A stretch of DNA of 35,930 nucleotides from an uncultured Clostridia bacterium (GTDB lineage: Bacteria > Bacillota > Clostridia > TANB77 > CAG-508): NCBI GenBank assembly GCA_947573445.1, contig CANPFR010000016.1, positions 1-35,930 of the forward strand, read 5' to 3'. The notes beneath the pieces are model-generated. The model was not told the DNA's origin. It searched no databases and saw only the letters and a list, made by a program, of their open reading frames with translations. Positions 1-9,817 of this stretch are shown here, one piece after another. The translations under genes were made by a program, and so were the position numbers. Positions within the stretch are counted from its first letter, which is position 1, and each line of letters begins with the position of its first letter.

Positions 1-67
1 ATTAAAACACCATGATGTCCACCCAAAATTTAATAAAAAATAACTAACTTTTGGGGTGCACTTCACA
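1..67 (+). mobile_element. Possible right end of an IS3-family (IS150-like) element
   Basis: Read on the minus strand, 43-67 begins TGAAGTGCACCCCAAAAG, which matches the general form of IS150-group terminal repeats (TGnAnTGCACCC...GTT). The stretch at 18-60 is also an imperfect inverted repeat (CACCCAAAATTTA against TAACTTTTGGGGTG). If this is an IS end, the element extends leftward out of the window and its boundary with the M23 gene region is at about 67. No transposase reading frame is visible in the few bases available. It could equally be an intergenic hairpin downstream of the M23 gene. Confidence 0.3.
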
Positions 68-88
68 AAAGCAATTCGTTTTTTCATT

Positions 89-1111
89 CTAATATAAATA
101 ATTCTCTGGATTCAAAATCGTACCATTTTGCCTAATTTCTAGATGCAAATGTGGTCCTGTTGAATTTCCTGTAGATCCAACCGTTGAAATCGCTGTTCTA
201 ACATCTACCGCCTGCCCAACTGCTACATAAATTTCATTACAATGGGCATAATACGATTCAATCCCATTTCCATGATTAATAATGACCAAATTACCATACG
301 ATCCTTTCCAGCCTGCAAATTTTACAGTTCCTGTTGCAATTGGCGTAATTGGTGTCCCCAAAGATGTCGCAATATCCAAACCTGTATGACTACTTGAACG
401 AATCGAACTTCTACTTCCAAATCTTGAAGTAATCTTACCATTAATCGGCCTTACCAAACCAATACCAGCAATCGTTCCAACACTTGTCACTGTTTTATTG
501 GAAATAATCTTCTTTCTTGCTTCTTCCTCTTGACGTTTGCGTTCTTCTTCTTGACGAACACGCTCAGCTTCCTTATATTCTTCTACTTTTGCAACCTTAA
601 TCGTATCTAAAATCTGAAATGCCTCTTCTTCAGACTGAGTCGAAAATTCCTTCGTATATTGTTCTACAATTCCCACATTCAATGGTATGTTCTCATCTAA
701 GCCTGATTTCATACTATCCACTATACTTTTCGCTTGTTCCTCTGTTGATACCGTTGTTTGGACATTTCCATCCACTGTCACAGCATAAATTCGATACGTT
801 GTTATCATCGAATCTTCAATAGCTAACTGCACTTCTTTATCTTGCATTTTTTTGTTTCTATTAATCAATTTTAAAGAATATTCTGGAACAAGCATTTGTT
901 CTTTAAAAGCAACATTTCCAGAAGTATCTTCCCTATAATTTTTAACTTTCAACTCTAATTTATCTTTATCCTCAATATAACCTAGCTCTTCATCAGCCAA
1001 TGTCACAGCATACGCTGGTTTATATTTGACCAAAACAACAGCTACGATTATCATAGCACCAACACTTACTGTTTTAAGGGCTTTTGTAACTTCTTTTGTG
1101 TAATATTTCAC
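89..1111 (-). CDS. Secreted M23 (LytM-type) metallopeptidase
   Basis: Probable zinc D,L-endopeptidase acting on peptidoglycan cross-links outside the membrane. The 340 residues start with a basic N-terminus and one hydrophobic segment (about 16-36) ending in AYA, either a signal peptide or an anchor. A central region with VTVDGNVQTTVSTEEQA resembles the substrate- or wall-binding parts of clostridial M23 proteins. A charged coiled coil rich in E, R and Q (about 178-202) follows. The C-terminal M23 domain (about 220-340) has the zinc motifs HTGLDIA and GPHLHLEIR, plus YYAHC. The start is GTG. The nearest good ribosome site (GGAAGTGA) lies over 20 bases upstream, so a nearby non-standard start is possible. 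It is a single gene downstream of smc with its own promoter. Family assignment is firm; the exact bond cut is inferred. Confidence 0.9.
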   Translation of the reverse strand: MKYYTKEVTKALKTVSVGAMIIVAVVLVKYKPAYAVTLADEELGYIEDKDKLELKVKNYREDTSGNVAFKEQMLVPEYSLKLINRNKKMQDKEVQLAIEDSMITTYRIYAVTVDGNVQTTVSTEEQAKSIVDSMKSGLDENIPLNVGIVEQYTKEFSTQSEEEAFQILDTIKVAKVEEYKEAERVRQEEERKRQEEEARKKIISNKTVTSVGTIAGIGLVRPINGKITSRFGSRSSIRSSSHTGLDIATSLGTPITPIATGTVKFAGWKGSYGNLVIINHGNGIESYYAHCNEIYVAVGQAVDVRTAISTVGSTGNSTGPHLHLEIRQNGTILNPENYLY

Positions 1112-1210
1112 CCATTTTAATAAAATAAAACTTCACTTCCTTTTCTATCTTGTTGATCTCATAAAAATAAATCTTTCATTCATTCTTATGATTTTTATAA
1201 CACAAATATG

Positions 1211-1239
1211 ATTATACCATTTTTTGACAAATTTTGCAA
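1211..1239 (-). promoter_or_regulatory. Sigma-A-type promoter for the M23 gene
   Basis: On the minus strand TTGCAA (1234-1239) is followed after 17 bases by TATAAT (1211-1216). It lies about 100 bases upstream of the M23 start and points toward it. Assignment is by consensus only. Confidence 0.6.
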
Positions 1240-1380
1240 TCTGCTATTTTTGGTATAAAACTATTTTTTGAATTTTTTTGCAAAATTATACATTATTGGC
1301 AATGGATTTTTTTACCATTTCTTCTTGAATCTCTTTTTTTCTTCATTTTTCTTTATTTTTGACATATGTTGATTTTTAGA

Positions 1381-1402
1381 GGACAGGGTTCAAACCCTGT
1401 CC
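1381..1402 (-). terminator. Strong hairpin just past the smc stop codon
   Basis: GGACAGGGTT and AACCCTGTCC form a perfect 10-base inverted repeat beginning 7 bases downstream of the smc stop. On the smc strand it is followed by TCTAAAAATC rather than a clean T-run, so it may be a weak terminator, a 3' stabilising hairpin or a copy of an intergenic repeat. It marks the end of the smc unit; no gene continues through it. Confidence 0.5.
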
Positions 1403-1408
1403 CTACAA

Positions 1409-4400
1409 TTAATTTAATTTCATAGATAATAATTTACTGATTCCCTTTTCCTCCATTGTAATTCCATATACTGTATTCGCTGCTTCCATGGTACCTTTTC
1501 TGTGTGTGATTACTAAAAATTGCGTATCTGCACAGAATTTTTTCAAATACTCTGCAAAACGATACACATTTACATCATCTAACGCTGCCTCGATTTCGTC
1601 CAACACGCAAAATGGTGCTGGATTAATCTTCAAAATCGCAAACAACAAAGCAATCGCCGTAAAAGCCCTTTCACCACCAGATAATAAAGTCATATTTTGC
1701 AACTTCTTGCCTGGTGGTTGCACCTCAATTTCAATGCCAGACTCCAAAACATTTTGCTCATCCGACAAAATCAACTCTGCCTTTCCTCCACCAAACAATT
1801 CTTGGAATACTTCACCAAAATTTCGATTAATAATCTTAAACTGCTCTGTAAATTGCTTTTTCATAGTTTCTGTCATTTCTTCAATCACTTTTCTAAGCTT
1901 TGCCATCGCATCTTCCAAATCCAACCTTTGCTCACTTAAAAAATCATAACGCTCTCTCACTTCCTGGTAACGTTTAATCGAATCAACATCTACACTACCC
2001 AAATCACGAATTTCACTTCTTAAACCATTAACTTGTTTTTGCACCTCTAATGGATTTTCAATTTTAGGGACATCACCCACATGATTTGGCGTTAATTCAT
2101 ACTCTTCCCACATTTTCGTAATGATTTGATTTTGCTCCAAATCAATTTTGGATTTCTTAATTTCCAACTTAGCAATCTGATTTTTAACCTCTTCTACAAT
2201 AGCATTTTGCTTTTCTATTTCTTCTTCCAACTTTGTTAATCTATCATTTTTTTCAGTTCTTTCCTTTTTCAAATCTTCCACTTTTCCAGTAGATTCTGTC
2301 ACTTCTTCATCCAGCTCATTGATTTGTTCATAAAATGCCTTGATTTTAGTTTCTAATTCTTCATTTTCCACAATTACTTTCTGCATCCATTCTTTTTTCG
2401 TTGTTATCGCTTGTGTATTATTCGTCATTTCTTGTTCAATTCTTTCCATAATCTCATTCATCGACGCTTCGCCCTCCTCAAAAGACGACATCGAAATTTT
2501 CAAATTCGTAATATTAAAATTCAAATCATCTATATATTTTTGGTTCTCTTGATGGTCATTTGCAAATTCATTAATTTTCTCATTCAATGCTTCATTTTCC
2601 TGTTCTATTTTATTCACTTGCTCTGAAAACTGTTCCTGTTTGGTTATATTTTCTTGTTTCTCATGTTCTAATTTTTCAGCCTCTTCTCTTAATTGTGCAA
2701 GCTTAGCATCAAATTTTAGAATTTCCTGTTCAGCAGTATCCCTTTTCTGTTTTTCTGTTGCATATAAAATTTCACTCTCTTGCAACGCCTTTTGTGTTTC
2801 ATCAAATGAACTCAAAATATCTTGAATTCCCTTTTCATAACTTTCTTTTTCCTGCTCTAACCCCTTCATTTGTTCCCTTAATTGCTTAAGCTCCTCTTCC
2901 AGACGCTTGATTTCATTTTCTCTTCCCAAAATACTAACTGTTTTCTGTGTTACCGACCCGCCAGAAATCATACCATGTGGATTAATCACATCCCCACCAA
3001 TCGTCACAATTTTAAAACTATATTTATTCTTTTTCGCAAGTGCAATCGCTGCATCCATATCTTCTACCACCGCTGTTTTTCCCAGCAAATTCAGTAAAAT
3101 CTCATCATACTGCTTATCACAGCTTACCAAATCAGAAGCAATCCCTATGTATCCTTTTATACCAGTTGCAAGAATGGTTCCAATTTTTTGACCCTTCACA
3201 GAACTCATCGGTAAAAAAGAGGCCCTTCCCATTTTATGTTCCTTCAAATAATTTACTAACTTTTTAGCTTCCTCTTCGGTATCTGTCACAATATTTTGGA
3301 GACTTCCTCCTAACGTCATTTCAATTGCTGTTTGATATTTCTCCTCCACAGTAATCAAATTAGCAACCACTCCATGAACCCCTTGACCAAGCGTTTCATT
3401 TTGCTCCATTGCCTGCATCAAATTTTTAACACTCTTGTAATACCCCTCTTTCTCCTTCTCTGTTTCAACCAAAAATTGATATCTTGAATCCTTCATTCGA
3501 TATTCTGATTGACACTGATTCATTTTTTCCTCAAAATCTTTCAATTTCTCCGAACTTTCCTGTTTTTTCACCTTCATTTCTTCTAACGCTTTTGTCAAAT
3601 CATTTTTCTTTTTTTCAATCTCATAAAATGTTTTAGCCAAATCTTCCTTCATAGAACGTGTAGCATCTAAATCAGAAATTGTGTCTTGCATTTGATTTTT
3701 TAAGCTATTCTCCGTTTTCAACAAATTTTCAAAATTCGCCTTTTGGGTACTTTGTTCATTTAATATTTCATATTTTTGATCCGTATTAGTTTCCACTTTC
3801 TTCTTTTTTTCTTCCATCTCAAGTGCCTTTTCAGAAAGAGTTTGGCTATACTTTGCTAACTCTTCTTCTTTTTCCTTTAGTTCCTTTTCATAGGTCTCTT
3901 TGTTGTTCAACATATCCTTCCTACGTTCTAATTTTTGCACCTTTTCTTCTTCTAATTCAACATTTCTTTTTTCCAATTCTTGAATATCAGCCTGATATGT
4001 TTCGTGATTACTCAAATTATTCGAAATTCTTTCCTTACCAATCCCAATTTCACTATTGATTTGCTCCTTTTTCTGTGCCACCTCAAATCCTGTATTTTGT
4101 ACCTTTTCAATTTCCTCAATCAAAGCATCAATCGCCTTTTTAACACGTTCTTTCTCCGTTTGAAACTGAAGTGACTTTTCTTCTTCTGTCCCTTTTTGTG
4201 CCTCAAAAATAGCTCGATTTTCATCAATCTCTCTGATTTTCACCTTAAATTCCTCTATCTTATGAACAAACAAACCAATTTCAATCGTCTTCAATTCTTC
4301 CCTCAAATTCAAAAACTTCCTTGCCTTCTCCGATTGTGTCTTCAGTGGATTCATATTACTTTCTAGCTCTGTAATAATATCATTAACACGAAGCAAATTT

Positions 4401-4958
4401 AATTTCGTATTTTCCAGCTTTTTCTCCGACTCTACCTTTCTCGTTCTATATTTGACAATTCCCGCTGCCTCCTCAAAAATGTGTCTTCTATCTTCCGATT
4501 TGTTACTCAAAATCTCATCAATTTTTCCTTGTCCAATAATCGAATAACCATCTTTTCCAATACCTGTATCCATGAATAATTCTTGCACATCTTTTAAGCG
4601 ACACGCTGTTTTATTAATGAAATAGCCAGATTCACCACTTCGATAAATCCTCCTCGTAACCGTAACTTCATTATATTCAATTGGCAATTTCCCATCTTCA
4701 TTATCAAAAACAAGCGAAGCTTCTGCATACCCGAAGCGACTTTCGATTTTGCGTTCCCGCAAAAATAATATCCTCTGATTTCGAGCCTCGCAAAGATTTC
4801 ATACTTTGCTCCCCCAAAATCCAGCGAATACAATCTGAAATATTACTTTTCCCCGAACCATTTGGTCCAATTACTGTGGTAATACCATCTTTAAAATCAA
4901 GTACTGTTTTATCAGCAAATGACTTAAATCCGTACATTTCTAAGTTTTTTAAATACAT
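1409..4958 (-). CDS. smc: Chromosome segregation ATPase SMC, interrupted by a +1 frame break at CGG
   Basis: SMC forms the condensin-like ring with ScpA and ScpB that compacts and segregates the chromosome. The N-terminal part (4734-4958, 75 residues) carries Walker [10 protein letters not shown] and the [13 protein letters not shown] segment. The rest (1409-4732) continues in the next frame with [14 protein letters not shown]. It then has two long coiled coils, a hinge around [16 protein letters not shown], the signature [15 protein letters not shown] and Walker [13 protein letters not shown]. Joining at the CTT CGG GTA site by skipping one C gives 1182 residues, the normal bacterial length, with no other defect. 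Without the shift the ribosome stops ten codons later. The 0-frame CGG at 4731-4733 is the only in-frame CGG I found in the gene. The start ATG (4956-4958) has a GAGGAAA ribosome site. A true indel mutation or a sequence error is the alternative. Confidence 0.93.
4730..4736 (-). other. +1 frameshift site 1 (smc): CTT C GGG
   Basis: On the minus strand the 0-frame reads ...AAG TCG CTT CGG GTA TGC and soon terminates. Skipping the C at 4733 gives CTT GGG TAT GCA GAA (L-G-Y-A-E), which restores the SMC family sequence without gap. The codon before the shift is Leu CTT and the following codon is Gly GGG. Confidence 0.7.
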
Positions 4959-5050
4959 TTATTTTTCCTCTTCTTCTGATTTTGTTTTTTCATTATATCC
5001 ATTTCTGTTTCTAAAATCAAGTCGTTTTTCCATTTTCTTAGCAAACCACC

Positions 5051-5776
5051 TTAAAGTTTAAGTGTTGTCTCCAAAGCTAACTGAATCATATCCTGTAAAG
5101 ACTTTTCTCTTTGCTCTGATGTTAAAACTGTTTTCTTACAATTCGAATCCACTACCGTTAACAAACACGCCGCCCTTTTTCCTAATTTCTGAGCCGTATA
5201 AAACAAAGCAAAAGCCTCCATTTCCACACAAGTAATCTGTTTATCTTGTGGCAAACGTTTCACATATTCTTCTGGATGAATCATATAGGCATCAAAACAT
5301 TCTGTACAAGCAACATTGGTTTTCCTATAACAAATATTTTGCTCTCGAGCCGTTTGTTCAATTTTCTCATTAATTTCTAGAGATGCTTCCACCGTATCAC
5401 ATTTTTCGCCACTCATACTTTCCGCAAAATTACCTGTTGTATAACTTTTCTCAACCAAAACCGTATCCAATAAATCCAATTCCTCCACATTTGAGCCACA
5501 AGAACCAATGCGAATAATACATTCCACATCATAAAACTGATACAACTCATAGGCATAAATTCCCATACTTGGCATCCCCATACCAGATGCCATAACCGTT
5601 ATTTCTTTTCCCTTATAAAATCCTGTAAAAGCAAACATATTTCTCACTTGATTCACCAAACGATAATCCTCCAAAAAATGTTCTGCAATATATTTTGCTC
5701 GCAAAGGATCCCCTGGCATCAAGACCACTTTTGCAATTTCTCCCTTTTTGGCTTCATTATGAATTGCCATTTTCAT
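5051..5776 (-). CDS. deoD: Purine-nucleoside phosphorylase, DeoD type
   Basis: Phosphorolysis of purine nucleosides to base and (deoxy)ribose 1-phosphate in salvage. The 241 residues match the hexameric DeoD class in length. Visible motifs are the phosphate-binding VVLMPGDPLRAKYIAE near the N-terminus, VMASGMGMPSMGIYAYEL, IIRIGSCGS, and the late VEMEAFALF segment where the Glu contacts the ribose. The catalytic Asp is expected in the LLTVVDSNC stretch. The ATG at 5774-5776 has a good ribosome site (GGAGGAATG). An upstream in-frame Met (MKM) offers no better choice. It lies 92 bases upstream of smc on the same strand, so the two may be cotranscribed; no metabolic link is implied. Confidence 0.92.
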   Translation of the reverse strand: MKMAIHNEAKKGEIAKVVLMPGDPLRAKYIAEHFLEDYRLVNQVRNMFAFTGFYKGKEITVMASGMGMPSMGIYAYELYQFYDVECIIRIGSCGSNVEELDLLDTVLVEKSYTTGNFAESMSGEKCDTVEASLEINEKIEQTAREQNICYRKTNVACTECFDAYMIHPEEYVKRLPQDKQITCVEMEAFALFYTAQKLGKRAACLLTVVDSNCKKTVLTSEQREKSLQDMIQLALETTLKL

Positions 5777-6011
5777 TCCTCCTTTTTATTTTTTTACCTT
5801 CCAGGAATCATCCATCATAAGGAAGATAACGTCCCTAGAAGATAATCATGGAAATTTTTAGGAAACATTCTAAAACATCAATTACATTTCCTTAAACTCG
5901 TTTTTTATTATATCACATCCAAAACTTTTTTCAAGCAGATTCTAAAACTACAATCACTTACAAAAGTAAAAAACGGCCACAGTCTTCATTTAGCGACTGA
6001 TAATTTTTTCG

Positions 6012-6031
6012 TTTTGTCGAATTTTGTCGTA
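6012..6031 (+). promoter_or_regulatory. Two tandem Spo0A-box-like sites upstream of spo0A
   Basis: TTTTGTCGAA (6012-6021) is directly followed by TTTTGTCGTA (6022-6031). The first matches the Spo0A box core TGTCGAA exactly, the second with one change. They lie about 40 bases upstream of the -35 element of spo0A, which suggests autoregulation as in other spore formers. The remainder of the 375-base gap to deoD shows no gene. Confidence 0.6.
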
Positions 6032-6069
6032 AAATTGCTTACGATTTTTCATTTTCTTTCAAAAATAGC

Positions 6070-6098
6070 TTGCAAATTTTGTAAAAAAATTATATACT
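6070..6098 (+). promoter_or_regulatory. Sigma-A-type promoter of spo0A
   Basis: TTGCAA (6070-6075), a 17-base spacer, then TATACT (6093-6098). The ribosome site AAGGAGGG follows at 6138-6145. Confidence 0.6.
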
Positions 6099-6151
6099 TA
6101 CGTGTGTAATTTATTACAATATTACAAAACAAAAAATAAGGAGGGATTATT

Positions 6152-6952
6152 TTGAGCGAAAAAGTCAAAATTTTTATAGCAGATGATAACGCAGAATTTG
6201 TTTCAACACTAGTTACATACTTAGATTCTCAAGACGATATGGAGGTAATTGCCACAGCCAGAGATGGCTTAGAAGCAGTTGACAAATTAACCAATATTGA
6301 TATCGATATTGCAATTTTAGACGTTATTATGCCACAATTAGATGGTTTAGGAGTGTTAGAAACAATCAATCAAAAACTAGATGCCATACCAATTTGCATT
6401 ATGCTATCTGCTGTTGGACAAGACAAAGTAACAGCAAGAGCAATGAGTTTAGGTGCTCAATATTATGTAGTAAAACCCTTCGAAATGGAAGTACTAGTGA
6501 AAAGAATTAGAGAATTAGTCAAAAGTCAACCAATGGAATCATTATCACCTGTATTAAAAGATGTAAAAACTACTTATATTGAAGTAGACAAAAGCAAATT
6601 AAATTTAGAAGCAAAAGTAACTAATATTATTCATGACGTTGGAGTTCCTGCTCATATCAAAGGATATCAATACTTACGTGATGGGATTATCATGGCAGTA
6701 AAAGATGCTGATATCATTAACCAAATCACCAAGCAACTTTATCCAGATTTAGCCAAAAAATACAAAACCACACCATCTAGAGTTGAACGTGCCATCCGTC
6801 ATGCCATCGAAGTAGCCTGGAATCGAGGTCAAATCGAATCCATGGAAAATATCTTTGGCTATACTGTCAATTCCAATCGTGGAAAGCCTACCAACAGTGA
6901 ATTCATTGCCATGATTGCGGACAAACTACGCTTAGAAATTAAAACTGCATAA
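6152..6952 (+). CDS. spo0A: Sporulation master regulator Spo0A
   Basis: Response regulator that, once phosphorylated, binds TGTCGAA boxes and commits the cell to sporulation. The 266 residues fit the family length. The receiver domain (about 4-125) has the acidic pair IADDN, the phosphoacceptor Asp in [12 protein letters not shown], Ser/Thr in MLSAVGQD and Lys in VVKPFEME. After a linker, the DNA-binding domain (about 150-266) contains the very conserved [17 protein letters not shown] and the [16 protein letters not shown] region. Translation starts at TTG, supported by AAGGAGGG six bases upstream. The usual neighbour spoIVB is not adjacent. Two Spo0A-box-like sites precede the promoter. Confidence 0.97.
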   Translation: MSEKVKIFIADDNAEFVSTLVTYLDSQDDMEVIATARDGLEAVDKLTNIDIDIAILDVIMPQLDGLGVLETINQKLDAIPICIMLSAVGQDKVTARAMSLGAQYYVVKPFEMEVLVKRIRELVKSQPMESLSPVLKDVKTTYIEVDKSKLNLEAKVTNIIHDVGVPAHIKGYQYLRDGIIMAVKDADIINQITKQLYPDLAKKYKTTPSRVERAIRHAIEVAWNRGQIESMENIFGYTVNSNRGKPTNSEFIAMIADKLRLEIKTA

Positions 6953-6956
6953 AAGT

Positions 6957-7066
6957 AAAAAAAGAGACTGCAAAAACTTTATCTTTTCAAAAAAGAACGA
7001 GAGAAATTTAAGGTGTTGCCCCAAATTTCTCTCGTAATATTTAAGTTTTTTGACAGTCTCTTTTTT
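6957..7066. terminator. Nested long hairpin between spo0A and the convergent gene
   Basis: An outer inverted repeat (AAAAAGAGACTG...AAACTT against AAGTTTTTTGACAGTCTCTTTTT) encloses a perfect inner one (ACGAGAGAAATTT at 6997-7009 against AAATTTCTCTCGT at 7023-7035). T-runs on both sides make it usable by both convergent genes. The outer arm closely resembles the rpmB terminator at 19600-19652. Confidence 0.75.
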
Positions 7067-7871
7067 ATAACAAATAATGTGGTTCAAAATTAACTTTATG
7101 CCCATTTTTATAAACCCTATAATTCTTTTCCTTACTATAATTACGCATATCCCTAAGAGCTCTCTCAAATTCGTTATATACCTCCTTTTGGCAGTTTCTT
7201 AAGGTAGTAGCACTAACCTGATGATATTTCTTTGCCTTCTGTTCCATTTTAACGCCAGATAAAGTAGTTTTTACAGGCACTTTTGGCATAACCTGTTTCT
7301 TAGCAAAAATCTTCTCAAACATTCTTCTCAAAAGTCCTTTTTTGGCCACTTTTTTCTCTGTTTTCGCTGAATCATTCACAGTTGCTAATGTCCTTGCTTT
7401 TGGCACTGTATTTCCCCTTGAATAAGCCATCTGCGTTTGATAAGCCGAAATTGCCTTTTGTGTTGTAGCCTTCATTCTATTGTTTGATTCACTTGGCACC
7501 TTAGTATGCAAGCTTTTAGCCTGATTCAAATTTTGATACACTCTATTACTCGCCAACCCCTCTCTTTGTCTAACATATGCCTTCACTCTTTCATCTTGGC
7601 TATTTTCTAAAGAACTTTGCTTTGATGCAGTAATCTTTCCATTTTGCTTCTCATATTCTGCCACCAATTTTCGTAACCTTTCATATCGTTGCCTTTTCAC
7701 CGTTTCAGAATAAGACTCATTTTTCAAAAGTTTCAATTCCTTTTCCAACAAATTTTTTAATTCCTCTTTTGTATACTTACCAATTGGCATTTTTTCCGTT
7801 TTGATTCCATTTTTTCTGCGTTCTGCCCTATTCTTATACTTTTTTGCCTCATGATTCGTATAATAATTCAT
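7065..7871 (-). CDS. Uncharacterised highly basic coiled-coil protein
   Basis: A 268-residue protein very rich in Lys, Arg, Gln and Asn, which I cannot assign to a family. No signal peptide or membrane segment is seen. The N-terminal third (about 33-75) is a predicted charged helix with YTKEELKNLLEKELKLLKNE. The middle is Ser/Thr/Gln-rich and looks disordered. The C-terminus is aromatic and basic (NYRVYKNGHKVNFEPHYLL). It is read convergently toward spo0A and shares the terminator. The high positive charge suggests nucleic acid or cell-wall polymer binding, but that is inference. The start ATG (7869-7871) has a GGAGAA ribosome site. Confidence 0.65.
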   Translation of the reverse strand: MNYYTNHEAKKYKNRAERRKNGIKTEKMPIGKYTKEELKNLLEKELKLLKNESYSETVKRQRYERLRKLVAEYEKQNGKITASKQSSLENSQDERVKAYVRQREGLASNRVYQNLNQAKSLHTKVPSESNNRMKATTQKAISAYQTQMAYSRGNTVPKARTLATVNDSAKTEKKVAKKGLLRRMFEKIFAKKQVMPKVPVKTTLSGVKMEQKAKKYHQVSATTLRNCQKEVYNEFERALRDMRNYSKEKNYRVYKNGHKVNFEPHYLL

Positions 7872-7941
7872 AAATTCTCCTTTTCTCCCCTATTTTCTAT
7901 ATTATACCATAAATCAGGCTACTTTTCAAGTTTTTTATCAA

Positions 7942-8664
7942 CTAACTCAAACAAATGACCGCATGCAATATTTTCTCATCCTCACTTTTGATGGTTACAA
8001 CATGCTCCCCATTTTCCACAAAATAAAAAGCCTTCACAACATCCCCCAGTTTGATTTCTTTCTTATACATCATCTTAATATCATTCAGTTCAGCATTTCG
8101 GTAAACTTCCATTGGTAAAACCTCATTTGCAATATCCATAAAATAAATATTATGCAAATGGTCATTTACATCAATTAAACTTCGATTAACCACAAAAATA
8201 GTAGAATTTAGAAAAGTCTCTGGTTCTTTTAATTTTTCTAAATCCAGCTCCTCAAACACCTTCTTATTCTCTATTGTATAAGCATCCTGCACTTCTGGCG
8301 TAATCCTAGTGATTTTCATTTTCTCAATATCCAACAAAACCCACTTCGAAGTAGCCATCCCAATTACATTTCTTCCTTCATCCAAAATCTCAAAATCACG
8401 ATATGCATACAATTTATCAATTCCTCTTGACCATGTTTTAATCGTTATTCTCTCCCCATATCCAGGTCGTTTTAAAAATTTAATTCTCCAGCCCAAAAGA
8501 ATCCAGCTTCTTTTCACTGTTGGAATCTCTCTTAAACCATATCCCACCAAATTCGAATGAACACCACCAGCATCCTCTAAATAAGACAACAAAGCCGTAT
8601 TCGTCACCTTATTATTCACCGCAACATCCCTTAAACCAATAAAAACTTCATGTTCAACAAACAT
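7942..8664 (-). CDS. Acyl-ACP thioesterase-family protein (hot-dog fold)
   Basis: Probably hydrolyses acyl-ACP (or another acyl thioester) to free fatty acid. The 240 residues show the two-hot-dog layout of the FatA/FatB-like bacterial family. The first half has VNNKVTNTALLSYLEDAGGVHS and KTWSRGIDKLYAYRDFEI. The second half has VNDHLHNIYFMDIA, equivalent to the catalytic Asn/His segment normally written DxNxHVNNxxY. It starts one base after the nucleotidyltransferase stop, with ribosome site GGAAG, so it is the last gene of the ABC transporter unit. A role in acylating or tailoring a RiPP product is speculative; it could simply serve lipid metabolism. Confidence 0.82.
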   Translation of the reverse strand: MFVEHEVFIGLRDVAVNNKVTNTALLSYLEDAGGVHSNLVGYGLREIPTVKRSWILLGWRIKFLKRPGYGERITIKTWSRGIDKLYAYRDFEILDEGRNVIGMATSKWVLLDIEKMKITRITPEVQDAYTIENKKVFEELDLEKLKEPETFLNSTIFVVNRSLIDVNDHLHNIYFMDIANEVLPMEVYRNAELNDIKMMYKKEIKLGDVVKAFYFVENGEHVVTIKSEDEKILHAVICLS

Positions 8665-8665
8665 T

Positions 8666-9817
8666 TCAATCTTCCTTTCGAATAATTCCTAATTTTTCAT
8701 AAATATTTTGTATTCTCTCCACCTCATCCTGGCTTGCACCTTGAATCAATTGAATCGTATGTAGCCTCTCTTTTATCGTTGTTTCCTTTGAAAAAACATC
8801 TTTCCAAATCCTTGCCAGCCATGTAAAAGGCAACAAAAACGGTGCCTTTTTCAAAATCGGATATTTTTCTCTCATCACCTTCATTTCAGGAAAAAACAAA
8901 CGTGCTGTATAATGCCCCTTTCCATGCTTTTCACCAACAGCATAATGAATTTGATTCTCTATACTTTCCCCTTTGCATATAAATTGTTCCACCTCATCAA
9001 AATCACTAATTTCATTCGTTCCAAACCATTTATAAGCAATCTTTCGAATTTTTTCCTCAAACTCCTTCGCCCCAAATTCCATAAGCTTCTGATGCAACCT
9101 TTCAACATCAAAAACATCCTTATATTTTTCATAAAATAAATACACATCCAAAACATCCCTTATATCAATCCCTGCATATTTAAAATGACGAATCAAATGA
9201 ACAATACAAAAAAGATAACGATCTTCCAAAGCCATTTGGTAAACATTCTCATACCCTTTATAAGGCACACACAACGGCCAAATTGCATTAAAATACTCAT
9301 GCGACACATCAGCTCCAGGAATCAATTTTCGGTGCATTTCAACCAAAATAAATGGCTTCTTTCGAAAAACCAAATGTTTCTCATGGTCATAAAACTCCTC
9401 AAAACCTAATTCTTTCATAATTTTAGAAACCCTTTTAAAATCCGCCTCATGAACCATCAGATCCAAATCACACATTTGTCTCATATAATTTTGCGGATAT
9501 ACCTCCTTCATCGTCACACCCTTCACAACAACCGTCTCAATCGCATTTCCCTCAAAACTATCTAAAATATGCTCCAATTCCAAATTTTCATTTGTATCCT
9601 TAATAATCTGACCATGATAATCCGCCAGAACCTTTTCCCTAATTTCTGGAGAAACACAATATTGCTTAGCCCAATTCACCAAAAAATTACTTACCTTGTG
9701 TTTCACAGCCAATTTATATAAAGCCACTTCATCCACCAACTCATACACCATCTCTTCTTTTTTTTCTATAAAATTTTTGATGATTTTTAATAGTATTTTT
9801 TCCTCATTCATTCTCAT
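8666..9817 (-). CDS. Nucleotidyltransferase-fold protein (NTP_transf_5-like)
   Basis: A 383-residue protein of the nucleotidyltransferase-fold family often seen in RiPP and polysaccharide clusters. The recognisable core is VVVKGVTMKEVYPQN followed by RQMCDLDLMVHEADF. The DLDL pair would be the metal-binding Asp-x-Asp. Helical regions occupy both ends and no membrane segment is seen. The start (MRMNEEKIL) overlaps the end of the ABC transporter gene by 14 bases, indicating translational coupling. Homologues accompany paeninodin-type lasso clusters, where their substrate is not settled. Here it fits a peptide-modifying role, but that is context only. Confidence 0.75.
   Translation of the reverse strand: MRMNEEKILLKIIKNFIEKKEEMVYELVDEVALYKLAVKHKVSNFLVNWAKQYCVSPEIREKVLADYHGQIIKDTNENLELEHILDSFEGNAIETVVVKGVTMKEVYPQNYMRQMCDLDLMVHEADFKRVSKIMKELGFEEFYDHEKHLVFRKKPFILVEMHRKLIPGADVSHEYFNAIWPLCVPYKGYENVYQMALEDRYLFCIVHLIRHFKYAGIDIRDVLDVYLFYEKYKDVFDVERLHQKLMEFGAKEFEEKIRKIAYKWFGTNEISDFDEVEQFICKGESIENQIHYAVGEKHGKGHYTARLFFPEMKVMREKYPILKKAPFLLPFTWLARIWKDVFSKETTIKERLHTIQLIQGASQDEVERIQNIYEKLGIIRKED

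Noticed and set aside
1381..1402. tRNA T-arm-like sequence (GGTTCAAACC)
   Set aside because: The stem is perfectly symmetric and does not leave the seven-base T-loop with a proper five-base stem. No other tRNA arms lie beside it, so it is a simple intergenic hairpin.
4731..4733. Random homopolymer sequencing error as the cause of the smc and mfd breaks
   Set aside because: None of the four +1 sites lies in a homopolymer, and all share an extra C before GG. Simple homopolymer error is therefore unlikely, although a systematic artefact cannot be excluded without reads.
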